Assembly (NCBI GenBank): GCA_965216905.1
Contig: OZ244213.1
Coordinates: 62,001-126,000 of the forward strand
DNA: 64,000 nucleotides
DNA from: G965216905 sp965216905
Lineage (GTDB): Bacteria; Actinomycetota; Acidimicrobiia; Spongiisociales; ZC4RG35
Direction: 5' to 3'
The notes beneath the pieces were generated by a model that was given only the letters and a program-made list of their open reading frames with translations, was not told where the DNA came from and did not search any database. The position numbers were made by a program, and so were the translations under genes. This document shows, piece after piece, positions 45,094 through 52,327 of the stretch (its first letter is position 1; each line of letters begins with the position of its first letter).

Positions 45094-45111
45094 ACCGACT
45101 CCGGGGCGGCC

Positions 45112-45564
45112 TCAGAAGAGGTATCGGGACACCGTCTGGGCGACGCAGGCGGGTTTGGTGCCGCCCTCGGTCTCGATGGTGGCGTCCAGCGTCACCTGCA
45201 CCCCGCCATCGACCGGCGAGACGCCGGCCAGGGTTGCGCCGGCACGGACTCGTGAGCCCACCGGAACCGGCGACGGAAAGCGGACCCGATTGACCCCGTA
45301 GTTGATACCCATACGAACACCGTCGAGCCGGTAGATCTGCGAGACCAGAGGGACGACCAGGGACAGGGTCAGGTATCCGTGAGCGATGGTGGTCCCGAAC
45401 GGACCCTGTGCCGCCCGGTCGGGATCGACGTGAATCCACTGTTGGTCGTCGGTGGCATCCGCAAACCGTTGGACTCGCTCCTGGGAGATCTCGATCCACT
45501 CCGAGTGGCCGAGGTGGCTGCCAACCATCGAATGCAGCTCATCGACGTCACTGAACACACGCAC
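45112..45564 (-). CDS. MaoC-like (R)-specific enoyl-CoA hydratase
   Basis: The 150-residue single hot-dog protein has the MaoC signature: SEWIEISQERVQRFADATDDQQWIHVDP followed by FGTTIAHGYLTLSLV, with the catalytic Asp/His pair (Asp in FADATDD region, His in IHVDP). It hydrates 2-enoyl-CoA to (R)-3-hydroxyacyl-CoA. The (3R)-hydroxyacyl-CoA dehydrogenase-like SDR at 16631 could act on its product. GTG 45564 has TACGTT nine bases upstream; the longer frame to 45699 is not supported. It is divergent from the PNPOx-like gene. Confidence 0.9.
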   Translation of the reverse strand: MRVFSDVDELHSMVGSHLGHSEWIEISQERVQRFADATDDQQWIHVDPDRAAQGPFGTTIAHGYLTLSLVVPLVSQIYRLDGVRMGINYGVNRVRFPSPVPVGSRVRAGATLAGVSPVDGGVQVTLDATIETEGGTKPACVAQTVSRYLF

Positions 45565-45573
45565 GCTGGCCGA

Positions 45574-45579
45574 AACGTA
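45574..45579 (-). promoter_or_regulatory. Putative -10 box (TACGTT) of the MaoC-like gene
   Basis: TACGTT on the minus strand ends nine bases before GTG 45564. Confidence 0.5.
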
Positions 45580-45645
45580 CCATTTTGGTGCCACATCCCG
45601 GACCGTTCTCGCTGAGAGCGAGCCCCGGTCGGGCCTCCCTCTGTG

Positions 45646-45684
45646 ACCGGGTGGTAGCGGAAGCGTCACCGGGTGGTACCGGAA
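45646..45684. repeat. Paired 17-base direct repeat, 22-base period (possible operator)
   Basis: ACCGGGTGGTAGCGGAA (45646-45662) and ACCGGGTGGTACCGGAA (45668-45684) differ at one position and are offset by 22 bases, two helical turns. They lie between the divergent MaoC-like and PNPOx-like promoters, about 30 bases upstream of the latter's TAGCGT box. This fits binding of a regulator to one face of the DNA. Confidence 0.6.
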
Positions 45685-45712
45685 AGCCGGAGAGCGCACC
45701 GGCGCCGTCGGT

Positions 45713-45718
45713 TAGCGT
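45713..45718 (+). promoter_or_regulatory. Putative -10 box (TAGCGT) of the PNPOx-like gene
   Basis: TAGCGT ends seven bases before ATG 45726. GGAGG fills the gap but would be too close to the transcript start to act normally. Confidence 0.5.
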
Positions 45719-45725
45719 CCGGAGG

Positions 45726-46358
45726 ATGTCGTCACGAACCCGCATCCGCCGCCTGCCCGACCGCGGGATCACCGAGCGGGCCGCCCTCGATGAGATCCTC
45801 GACGAGGCCCTCATCTGTCATGTCGCCTATCAGGCCGAGGACGGACCGCGGGTCATCCCGACCCTGCACGCCCGGATGGGCGATCAGCTCTTGCTCCACG
45901 GGTCGCCGGCAGCCGGTTTCCTCCGGGCGGCGCGGCGCGGTCAACAACTCAGCGTGGCGGTGACGTTGCTCGATGGCCTCGTCCTGGCGAGGTCGGCGCT
46001 TCACCACTCCGCCAACTACCGCTCGGCCGTGGTCTTCGGCGTGGCCCGGCGGCTCTTCGGAGACGAGAAATGGGCCGCGCTCGATGCGTTCGTCGACAAG
46101 CTCACCCCCGGCCGCCGCCCAACGCTCCGACCGATGCGGGCCGATGAGGTCAAACAGACCGAGATCGTCGGCTTGACCCTCGACGAGTGGTCGGTGAAGG
46201 CACGGTTTGGACCGCCCGGCGACGACGACGCCGACTACGCGCTGCCCATCTGGGCCGGGGTGATTCCAATCCACACCGAGTACGGGGAGCCCGTGCCCGA
46301 CCCGCGGCAGCATCCCGATGCAACGGAACCGGAGCATCTGGGGTTCTTCCATTCATGA
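45726..46358 (+). CDS. Pyridoxamine 5'-phosphate oxidase-like flavin protein
   Basis: The 210-residue protein resembles the Pyridox_ox_2 split-barrel family. It has ERAALDEILDEALICHVAYQAEDGPRVIPTLHARMGDQLLLHGSPAAGFLRA and SVAVTLLDGLVLARSALHHSANYRSAVVFG. Related proteins (NimA-like) bind FMN or F420 and reduce nitroaromatics or haem, but many have no known reaction. The stop overlaps the EamA ATG (ATGA). A paired direct repeat lies upstream in the promoter region. Confidence 0.9.
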   Translation: MSSRTRIRRLPDRGITERAALDEILDEALICHVAYQAEDGPRVIPTLHARMGDQLLLHGSPAAGFLRAARRGQQLSVAVTLLDGLVLARSALHHSANYRSAVVFGVARRLFGDEKWAALDAFVDKLTPGRRPTLRPMRADEVKQTEIVGLTLDEWSVKARFGPPGDDDADYALPIWAGVIPIHTEYGEPVPDPRQHPDATEPEHLGFFHS

Positions 46359-47251
46359 GCACGATCACCGACGCCGTCATCAGATCCGACCGAGAACCCT
46401 TCGAACGGCTGGATTGGTTCCTGTTCGGAGCCATCGGATTGATCTGGGGCTCATCCTTCCTCTTCATCGCCATCGGTTTGGAGAGCATTCACCCGGGGTT
46501 GATCACGTGGGCGCGGGTCGCGTTGGGTGCGGTCACCCTCGTGGCATTTCCACGGGCTCGGACGAGGATCGCCCCCGTCGACCTTCCCCGCCTCCTGACC
46601 CTGTCGGTCGTCTGGGTCGCCATCCCCTTCACGTTGTTCCCGCTGGCCGAGCAACACGTGAATTCGGCGGTCACCGGCCTTCTCAACGGGGCCACCCCGA
46701 TCTGGGCGGGCCTGATCGGCGGTATGTTCTTCGGCCGTCCGTCTCGGGGGCCCCAGCGCCACGGGCTGGCGGTGGGCTTTCTGGGCATCGCCCTGGTCAG
46801 CGTCGCCAGCTCGGCTGTGGGTGGCACTGCCGCGATCGGAGTGCTGATGGTGCTCGGCGCAACGCTCTGCTACGGACTGGCCACCAACCTGGCGGGACCG
46901 CTCCAGCACCGATACGGCTCGGTGGCGGTGATGGGTCAGATGCTGGCGTGGGCGACGCTGTGGACGCTCCCCTTCGGACTCCATGGGCTGGGCAGGAGCA
47001 CCGCCGAGACCGGGCCGATGCTGGCGGTGCTGGCGCTCGGCGCCGTTTGTACCGGCCTTCCGTTTGCGCTGATGGCAACGCTGGTTGGTCGGGTGGGCGG
47101 CCCGAGGGCCGCCTTCATCACCTACCTGATCCCGGTCGTCTCACTCGTCCTCGGCGTGGTGTTCCTGGGGGACGATGTGCGCCCACTCGCCCTCGCCGGC
47201 GTGGCGCTGGTGATACTCGGAGCAGTGCTGGCGGGCCGCCGCGAGGCCTGA
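46355..47251 (+). CDS. EamA/DMT-family transporter
   Basis: The 298-residue protein has ten hydrophobic helices in two five-helix EamA repeats (for example WFLFGAIGLIWGSSFLFIAIGLESIHP and PRAAFITYLIPVVSLVLGVVFLGDDV). It should export a metabolite or drug across the cytoplasmic membrane. ATG 46355 overlaps the preceding PNPOx-like stop, so the two act in one operon, perhaps modification plus efflux of a toxic compound. Confidence 0.93.
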   Translation: MSTITDAVIRSDREPFERLDWFLFGAIGLIWGSSFLFIAIGLESIHPGLITWARVALGAVTLVAFPRARTRIAPVDLPRLLTLSVVWVAIPFTLFPLAEQHVNSAVTGLLNGATPIWAGLIGGMFFGRPSRGPQRHGLAVGFLGIALVSVASSAVGGTAAIGVLMVLGATLCYGLATNLAGPLQHRYGSVAVMGQMLAWATLWTLPFGLHGLGRSTAETGPMLAVLALGAVCTGLPFALMATLVGRVGGPRAAFITYLIPVVSLVLGVVFLGDDVRPLALAGVALVILGAVLAGRREA

Positions 47252-47282
47252 ACGGCGAATCGGTCCGGCCGGTCGCAGACCG

Positions 47283-48953
47283 TCAGGACCTCACCTGAAC
47301 GAACGACAGCATCCCGCTGGCCGAGTGCTCCAGGATGTGGCAGTGCATCAGCCAGCCACCCGAACGCCCCGCGGCCGGCTGCTTGCCGTATGCCTCGATC
47401 TGGCCCTCGCGGCCGGTTTCGTCGAAACGGACGGCAAGGCGGGTGACCGATCGCGACCGCATTGCCGCCCCTGGCCGAGGTGGAATCAGGATCGAGTCCT
47501 TGTTCTCGACCCGGTCGGCGGGGATGGTGCGGTTGTTCGCCGGTGTATCCATGTCGAAGAACCGCGTCTCGATCAGCTGGAAGAAGAAGCCGTGGAGGTG
47601 GAAGTTGTGCGCACCCATGGTGAGATTGGTGACTTCGATCACCCGAACCTCCTCCGGCGCCACGGTGGCGACGTCGTCCGGGGTCAGGGCGGCGAAGGGT
47701 TTGGGACCCGATGGACCCCGATGCATGAAGAACACGACGTTTCCGTCCGCATCGGGCAGTCCGTGACCCATGGTCACGGGAATCGGGGCGCCGTCGGTCG
47801 GAATCGGCGCGACGTTGCGAAGGGTGGCAGGTGGCCGGTAGGTGTCGGCATGCGGTGACGGTTGACCCGCCAGCCGGAACCGGGCCAGCGGTTCAGGTGG
47901 GGCGGCACCGTCGGTCGGGTCATGGGTGATTCGGATCGAGCCATCGGGCGCGTACTCGGCTCCGTGATCACCGCGCGGCCAGTCGTGCCAGTGCAACGTG
48001 ACGACGTCCTGGTTCTCGCCCGACGGTATCCAGATGAGGTCGGCCCGCTCACCGGGGGTGAGCAGCACACCGCGGGAGAGATCCGGATCCGAGACCATGG
48101 CTTCGTGACCGCCGTGGCCACCCCCGTGACCACCGGGGTGCATGACCATGCCGATGGAAGGAACCTCGACCGGCGATTCGAGCAGGCCACCGTCGCCGCC
48201 CACCCTCCACACCCGCTGGCCCTCGCCGAACGAGACCCGCATCAGTCGCGAGTTGGCGACATTGACCAGACGGAGCCGTTGCGGGGTGTCGTTGCGCACC
48301 GTGATCTCGGGCAGCGTCCGCCCGTTCACCAGGAGTACATTCCCTTCGCGTCCGTTGAAGTGGGCGATGGCATTGTCGAGCGGATCGGACGGGAACGGTG
48401 GGGCGATGCCGTGCTCATCCAGCAGCACATCGTCCAAGATCAGAAGGTGCTCGTCGCCGGAACGCACCCCGAGGATGCGCTGCTCGTCCGGATCCTCCAC
48501 CAGCAACGCTCCATAGAGCCCGCGTTCCACCTGAGCATTGGTGTTGGCGTGCGGGTGATACCAGAAGAGGCTGGCGGTGAGCGCCGTGAACTCGTAGCGA
48601 TACGTCTCCCCGGGTTGGATGGCCTGCTGGGAGATAGAACTGCCGTCCTGCAGGGCGGGCACCTCGACACCGTGCCAGTGGATGGTGGTCGCCTCGGGAA
48701 GATGGTTCTCGAAGTCCACGACGATGCGATCACCGACTCGCGCTCGCAGCAGCGGTCCGGGGAGCGAGTCGTTGTACGTCCAAGTCTCGACCGTGCGTCC
48801 CCCGATGCGGTGTTCCGACACCGCGGCACGGAGCCGGTAGCGAACCGTCCGACCCGAGTCTCGGGCCACCGCCACTGCGGGCATGGCCAGCAGTGCCGCC
48901 GCCGCGCCTCCCGCCTTGAGCACGGTTCGTCGAGAAATGGGGAAGGACTGCAT
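47283..48953 (-). CDS. Tat-exported multicopper oxidase
   Basis: The 556-residue enzyme starts with a twin-arginine signal (SRRTVLKAGGAAAALLAMP). All four copper-ligand motifs are present: TIHWHG, FWYHPHANT, AHNFHLHG and LMHCHILEHSASGM, the last with the type-1 Cys and axial Met. It should oxidise Cu(I), Mn or phenols with O2 outside the membrane. A Gly-His-rich loop (MHPGGHGGGHGGHEAM, about residues 270-285) may bind extra copper, as Met-rich loops do in CueO. ATG 48953 follows GAGAGGA. Confidence 0.94.
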   Translation of the reverse strand: MQSFPISRRTVLKAGGAAAALLAMPAVAVARDSGRTVRYRLRAAVSEHRIGGRTVETWTYNDSLPGPLLRARVGDRIVVDFENHLPEATTIHWHGVEVPALQDGSSISQQAIQPGETYRYEFTALTASLFWYHPHANTNAQVERGLYGALLVEDPDEQRILGVRSGDEHLLILDDVLLDEHGIAPPFPSDPLDNAIAHFNGREGNVLLVNGRTLPEITVRNDTPQRLRLVNVANSRLMRVSFGEGQRVWRVGGDGGLLESPVEVPSIGMVMHPGGHGGGHGGHEAMVSDPDLSRGVLLTPGERADLIWIPSGENQDVVTLHWHDWPRGDHGAEYAPDGSIRITHDPTDGAAPPEPLARFRLAGQPSPHADTYRPPATLRNVAPIPTDGAPIPVTMGHGLPDADGNVVFFMHRGPSGPKPFAALTPDDVATVAPEEVRVIEVTNLTMGAHNFHLHGFFFQLIETRFFDMDTPANNRTIPADRVENKDSILIPPRPGAAMRSRSVTRLAVRFDETGREGQIEAYGKQPAAGRSGGWLMHCHILEHSASGMLSFVQVRS

Positions 48954-48981
48954 CCGGGATCCTCTCGTGGTGTCCCGAATC

Positions 48982-48987
48982 AACGTA
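48982..48987 (-). promoter_or_regulatory. Putative -10 box (TACGTT) of the multicopper oxidase
   Basis: TACGTT on the minus strand lies 28 bases before ATG 48953, giving a leader with GAGAGGA. Confidence 0.4.
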
Positions 48988-49096
48988 GCGCGCTCGGCGA
49001 CCGGCGGAACCCCACGGCTACGGCTGGGTCCTGACCGCCGCCGGACGGCACCCAAGGAATCGGAGATCCACGAGGCCCCGTCAGGCTCAGATCGCT

Positions 49097-49102
49097 AGCG
49101 TT
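49097..49102 (+). promoter_or_regulatory. Putative -10 box (TAGCGT) of the NCS2 permease
   Basis: TAGCGT lies 62 bases before ATG 49165, giving a leader of about 55 bases with a GGAGGAGAG ribosome site. Confidence 0.4.
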
Positions 49103-49164
49103 CCGCCCGACACCCTGCCGTCCCTGGGCGCTGGCGGCGGGACCGGCGGAGACGAGGAGGAGAG

Positions 49165-50526
49165 ATGGCGACCCGTATCGACGACGTTCAGTCGGTGTTT
49201 CTGGAGAGGCAGTTCGAACTCACCGAGCGTGGGACGACGGTCTCGACAGAGATCCGAGCCGGAGTCACCACCTTCCTGACGATGGCCTACATCATCTTCG
49301 TCAATCCGTCGATCCTGTCGGCTGCGATCGACGTCGAGAACGCGGTGCCGCAGTTGGTGACCGTCACCTGCCTCGCCGCGGCCTTCGGAACGCTGCTGAT
49401 GGGCTTGTGGGGCAACCTCCCGTTCGCACTGGCACCGGGGCTCGGACTCAACGCCTACTTCGCCTTCACCGTCGTCGGAACACTCGGCTACACCTGGGAG
49501 ACCGCACTGGGAGCGGTGTTCCTGTCGGGGATCCTGTTCGCGATCATTTCGGTGACCGGTCTGCGGGAGTGGATCCTCCAGGCGATTCCGCTGTATCTGA
49601 AGCATGCGATCACCGCCGGAATCGGCGCGTTCTTGGCGATCATCGGCTTCGCCGGCTCCGGACTCATCCAGGGCTCGGAGGCGACATTGGTGACCCGCGG
49701 CGACTGGACCTCTCCCGGCCTGTGGCTGGCCATCGTCGGCCTGGTGGCGGCGGCATCGCTGCTGGCCCGGCGGGTGAAGGGGGCGTTGCTGATCTCGATT
49801 CTGGCCGTCAGTGTCATCGCCGTGGTCACGGGCGCCACGGTGTTCAACGGAGAGGCGTTCGGGGGCTTCACCAACGGCGTGATCGGTTTCACCTGGCCGA
49901 GCGATTTGATCGGGGCACTCGACATCGGTGGCGCCCTCGCCGGCGGAGTGCTCTCCGTCGTCTTCACATTCCTGTTCGTCGACTTCTTCGACACCGCCGG
50001 GACACTGATCGGGCTCACCGACCGTTCCGGCCTCATGGACGAGGAGGGCACCATCCATGCCCCCCGGGCGGCGTTCACTTCCGACGCGGTGGCGACGTCG
50101 GTTGGTGCAGTGCTCGGAACCTCGTCGACCACCACCTACATCGAGTCGGCGTCCGGTGTCGAGGAGGGAGGGAAGACCGGTCTGACCTCGGTCGTGACGG
50201 GACTTCTCTTCCTGTTGGCGATGATCTTCGCGCCGCTGGCGGGTGCGATCCCCGGCGTCGCCACCGCACCCGTGCTGATCGTCATCGGAGCGATGATGAT
50301 GTTCGGTGCCACCAAGGTGGATTGGGGCGATTACCGCCAGTCGCTGCCGGCCTTCCTGGCCATCGTGGGAATGCCGTTCACCTACTCGATCACCGACGGC
50401 ATCAGCCTCGGAATCATCGCTCACACGGCGATCATGGCGGCCTCCGGAAAGGCTCGGGACGTCCACCCGGTGATGTGGGTCCTGGCGGTCCTGCTCGTCC
50501 TCCGGTTCTTCGTGCTCGGAGGCTGA
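49165..50526 (+). CDS. NCS2 (AzgA-type) purine permease
   Basis: The 453-residue protein has about 12-14 helices. Family markers are TTFLTMAYIIFVNPSIL, LPFALAPGLGLNAYFAFTVV and FLFVDFFDTAGTLIGL, and the GTSSTTTYIESASGVEEGGKTGLTSVVTG stretch is typical of the AzgA/hypoxanthine-guanine-adenine branch. It should take up purines with H+. GGAGGAGAG precedes ATG 49165. It ends 51 bases from the convergent AIM24-like gene. Confidence 0.95.
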   Translation: MATRIDDVQSVFLERQFELTERGTTVSTEIRAGVTTFLTMAYIIFVNPSILSAAIDVENAVPQLVTVTCLAAAFGTLLMGLWGNLPFALAPGLGLNAYFAFTVVGTLGYTWETALGAVFLSGILFAIISVTGLREWILQAIPLYLKHAITAGIGAFLAIIGFAGSGLIQGSEATLVTRGDWTSPGLWLAIVGLVAAASLLARRVKGALLISILAVSVIAVVTGATVFNGEAFGGFTNGVIGFTWPSDLIGALDIGGALAGGVLSVVFTFLFVDFFDTAGTLIGLTDRSGLMDEEGTIHAPRAAFTSDAVATSVGAVLGTSSTTTYIESASGVEEGGKTGLTSVVTGLLFLLAMIFAPLAGAIPGVATAPVLIVIGAMMMFGATKVDWGDYRQSLPAFLAIVGMPFTYSITDGISLGIIAHTAIMAASGKARDVHPVMWVLAVLLVLRFFVLGG

Positions 50527-50539
50527 TCTCGAGCCGGGA

Positions 50540-50569
50540 GCGGGGGATGCACCTCGGAGCGACCCCCGC
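50540..50569. terminator. Hairpin between convergent NCS2 and AIM24-like genes
   Basis: GCGGGGG (50540-50546) pairs with CCCCCGC (50563-50569) around a 16-base loop. It lies just after the NCS2 stop and just past the opposite stop. No U tract is seen. Confidence 0.5.
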
Positions 50570-50577
50570 CGCCCGCC

Positions 50578-51363
50578 TCAGTCCTCGAACAGACCGCCGA
50601 GGATGTTCTCACCGATGCTCTTGCCCCCGCCCCCACTCGTCCTGGGTGCGGCGGCCAGGATCCGGTCGGCCAGCCGGGAGAAGGGCAGCGACTGCAGCCA
50701 CACCCGGCCCGTCCCCTGGAGGGTGGCCAGAAAGATCCCTTCTCCTCCGAAGACCATCGACCGGAGATTGCCGGCCCGTTCGATGCTGTAGCCGACGCCG
50801 GGCTCGAACGCCACGAGACACCCCGTGTCGACGCGTATCGTCTCGCCGGCCAGGCGCCGTTCGACGACGACGCCGCCCGAGTGCAGGAACGCCAACCCGT
50901 CGCCCTCCAGCGACTGGAGTATGAACCCTTCACCACCGAACAGGCCCGTGCCCAGCTTGCGATTGAACTCGACACGGATTCGGGTGCCGAGCGCGGCACA
51001 CAGGAACGCATCCCGCTCGCACACGATCCGGCCACCGATCCCCGCCAGATCGATCGGAACGATGGTGCCGGGATACGGAGCGGCGAACGCCACCTTGCGC
51101 TTGGCGGTCGTCTGGTTGGTGAAGTGGGTCATGAAGAGACTCTCACCGGCGACCATCCGCCCCACGCCCGATCCGAGCTTGCCGAGAAAGCCCTTCGACG
51201 GCTGGGATCCGTCGCCCATCTTCGTCTCGAAGGCCACGCCGTCATCCATCCACAGCATGGCACCGGCCTCGGCGATCACGGTCTCGCCGGGGTCGAGCTC
51301 GACCTCGACGAATTGGAGGTCTTCGCCGCGGATCTCGAAATCGATTTCGTGGCTGCCGGCCAT
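50578..51363 (-). CDS. AIM24/TIGR00266 family protein
   Basis: The 261-residue protein belongs to a conserved beta-solenoid-like family. The evidence is VELDPGETVIAEAGAMLWMDDGV, SLFMTHFTNQTTAKRKVAFAAPYPGTIVPIDL, FLCAALGTRIRVEFNRKLGTGLFGGEGFILQSLEG and the C-terminal GGGGKSIGENILGGL. Family members have no established biochemical role. GAGGAG precedes ATG 51363. TAGGTT at 51386-51391, which includes the stop codon of the gene upstream, could be a promoter, so it may be read separately from the sbcDC operon. Confidence 0.93.
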   Translation of the reverse strand: MAGSHEIDFEIRGEDLQFVEVELDPGETVIAEAGAMLWMDDGVAFETKMGDGSQPSKGFLGKLGSGVGRMVAGESLFMTHFTNQTTAKRKVAFAAPYPGTIVPIDLAGIGGRIVCERDAFLCAALGTRIRVEFNRKLGTGLFGGEGFILQSLEGDGLAFLHSGGVVVERRLAGETIRVDTGCLVAFEPGVGYSIERAGNLRSMVFGGEGIFLATLQGTGRVWLQSLPFSRLADRILAAAPRTSGGGGKSIGENILGGLFED

Positions 51364-51388
51364 GTTGCTCCTCTCGTGAACTCGCAAC

Positions 51389-52327
51389 CTACCCGGCGGC
51401 GGAGCGCAGCCCCCGGTAGAGGAGCCGTTGATCGCCCAGACGGCGCCGCAACTGTCGCTCGAGACCACCGATCGGCGTCAGGTTCTGCGGGGCGCGCGGG
51501 TCCTTGTGCTCGGCCGAGGCGAAACGGGGCACGATCGTCGAGACTCGATCGGCGAGACGGGCGGCATCGGCGACCGCCATGTCGGCACCCAGCTCACATC
51601 GGACGAGGCCACCCAAGGGGCCCGGCATCACCGCCAGTCGGAGGTAGAAGGAGAAGGTCTGTCGCGTGCCGCCGATGAGGAACAGTGGGGTCCGCCGGCC
51701 GGCTCCGAGGGCCGGGAGGATCCACCGAAGATCCTCCGGGAGGTACTGGGTGTGCTGGGTCTTGACGTAGCCGACCGCCCCTTCGATACGGCCGTGATGC
51801 GAGAGCGGACCGTCCACCATCACCAGCCCGTCGATGTCGATTCCGGCGGTGACCCTGGCCTCGAGATCCGCCATCCGCCGCTGGATTCCCAACCACAGTT
51901 CGGGGGGCGTGGTGCCACCGGTCGGCATGGGGGCATACTCGGCATGGGCGGTGACGATCGACTCGGCCGACGGCGCCGATGTGAACAACCCGTGCTCGAC
52001 CCGCGCGTCGACGATCGACGCCGCTCCGTTGCAGTGCACCGCCCCGGCGGCGTAGGTGGCGCACAATCCGAGCGTGGGCCCGACATCGGCGTCGTCGATC
52101 CAGACGGAGGCATCGACACGGCGCACTCCGTCGACGAACAGCACCCCGACCGAATCGTCGGTGGGGCGCGGCATGATCGGCTCCCATGCCCCCCGGGCGA
52201 GCTCCACGTCGACGGTTGGTTCATCGGCCGGATCGCGCGGTTCGGCCTCGATCGGTGTTCCGTACTCGGGTGACCACGTTTCGACGGTGAATCGCATCGG
52301 AGCCCGGGCCGGTGCCGAACCGGTCAT
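51389..52327 (-). CDS. NurA-like nuclease candidate
   Basis: The 312-residue protein has a pattern I associate with the NurA 5'-3' nuclease fold. The markers are an early acidic strand VLFVDGVRRVDASVWID (about 62-78), LVMVDGPLS (about 168-176), GAVGYVKTQHTQYLPEDL (about 184-201) and a C-terminal FYLRLAVMP with an acidic strand. NurA normally begins with VDGS; here it is VDGV. The ATG overlaps the SbcC stop (ATGA), so it is in the sbcD-sbcC operon, and NurA functions with SbcC/Rad50, SbcD/Mre11 and HerA in archaea. The family call is inference, moderately sure. Confidence 0.62.
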   Translation of the reverse strand: MTGSAPARAPMRFTVETWSPEYGTPIEAEPRDPADEPTVDVELARGAWEPIMPRPTDDSVGVLFVDGVRRVDASVWIDDADVGPTLGLCATYAAGAVHCNGAASIVDARVEHGLFTSAPSAESIVTAHAEYAPMPTGGTTPPELWLGIQRRMADLEARVTAGIDIDGLVMVDGPLSHHGRIEGAVGYVKTQHTQYLPEDLRWILPALGAGRRTPLFLIGGTRQTFSFYLRLAVMPGPLGGLVRCELGADMAVADAARLADRVSTIVPRFASAEHKDPRAPQNLTPIGGLERQLRRRLGDQRLLYRGLRSAAG

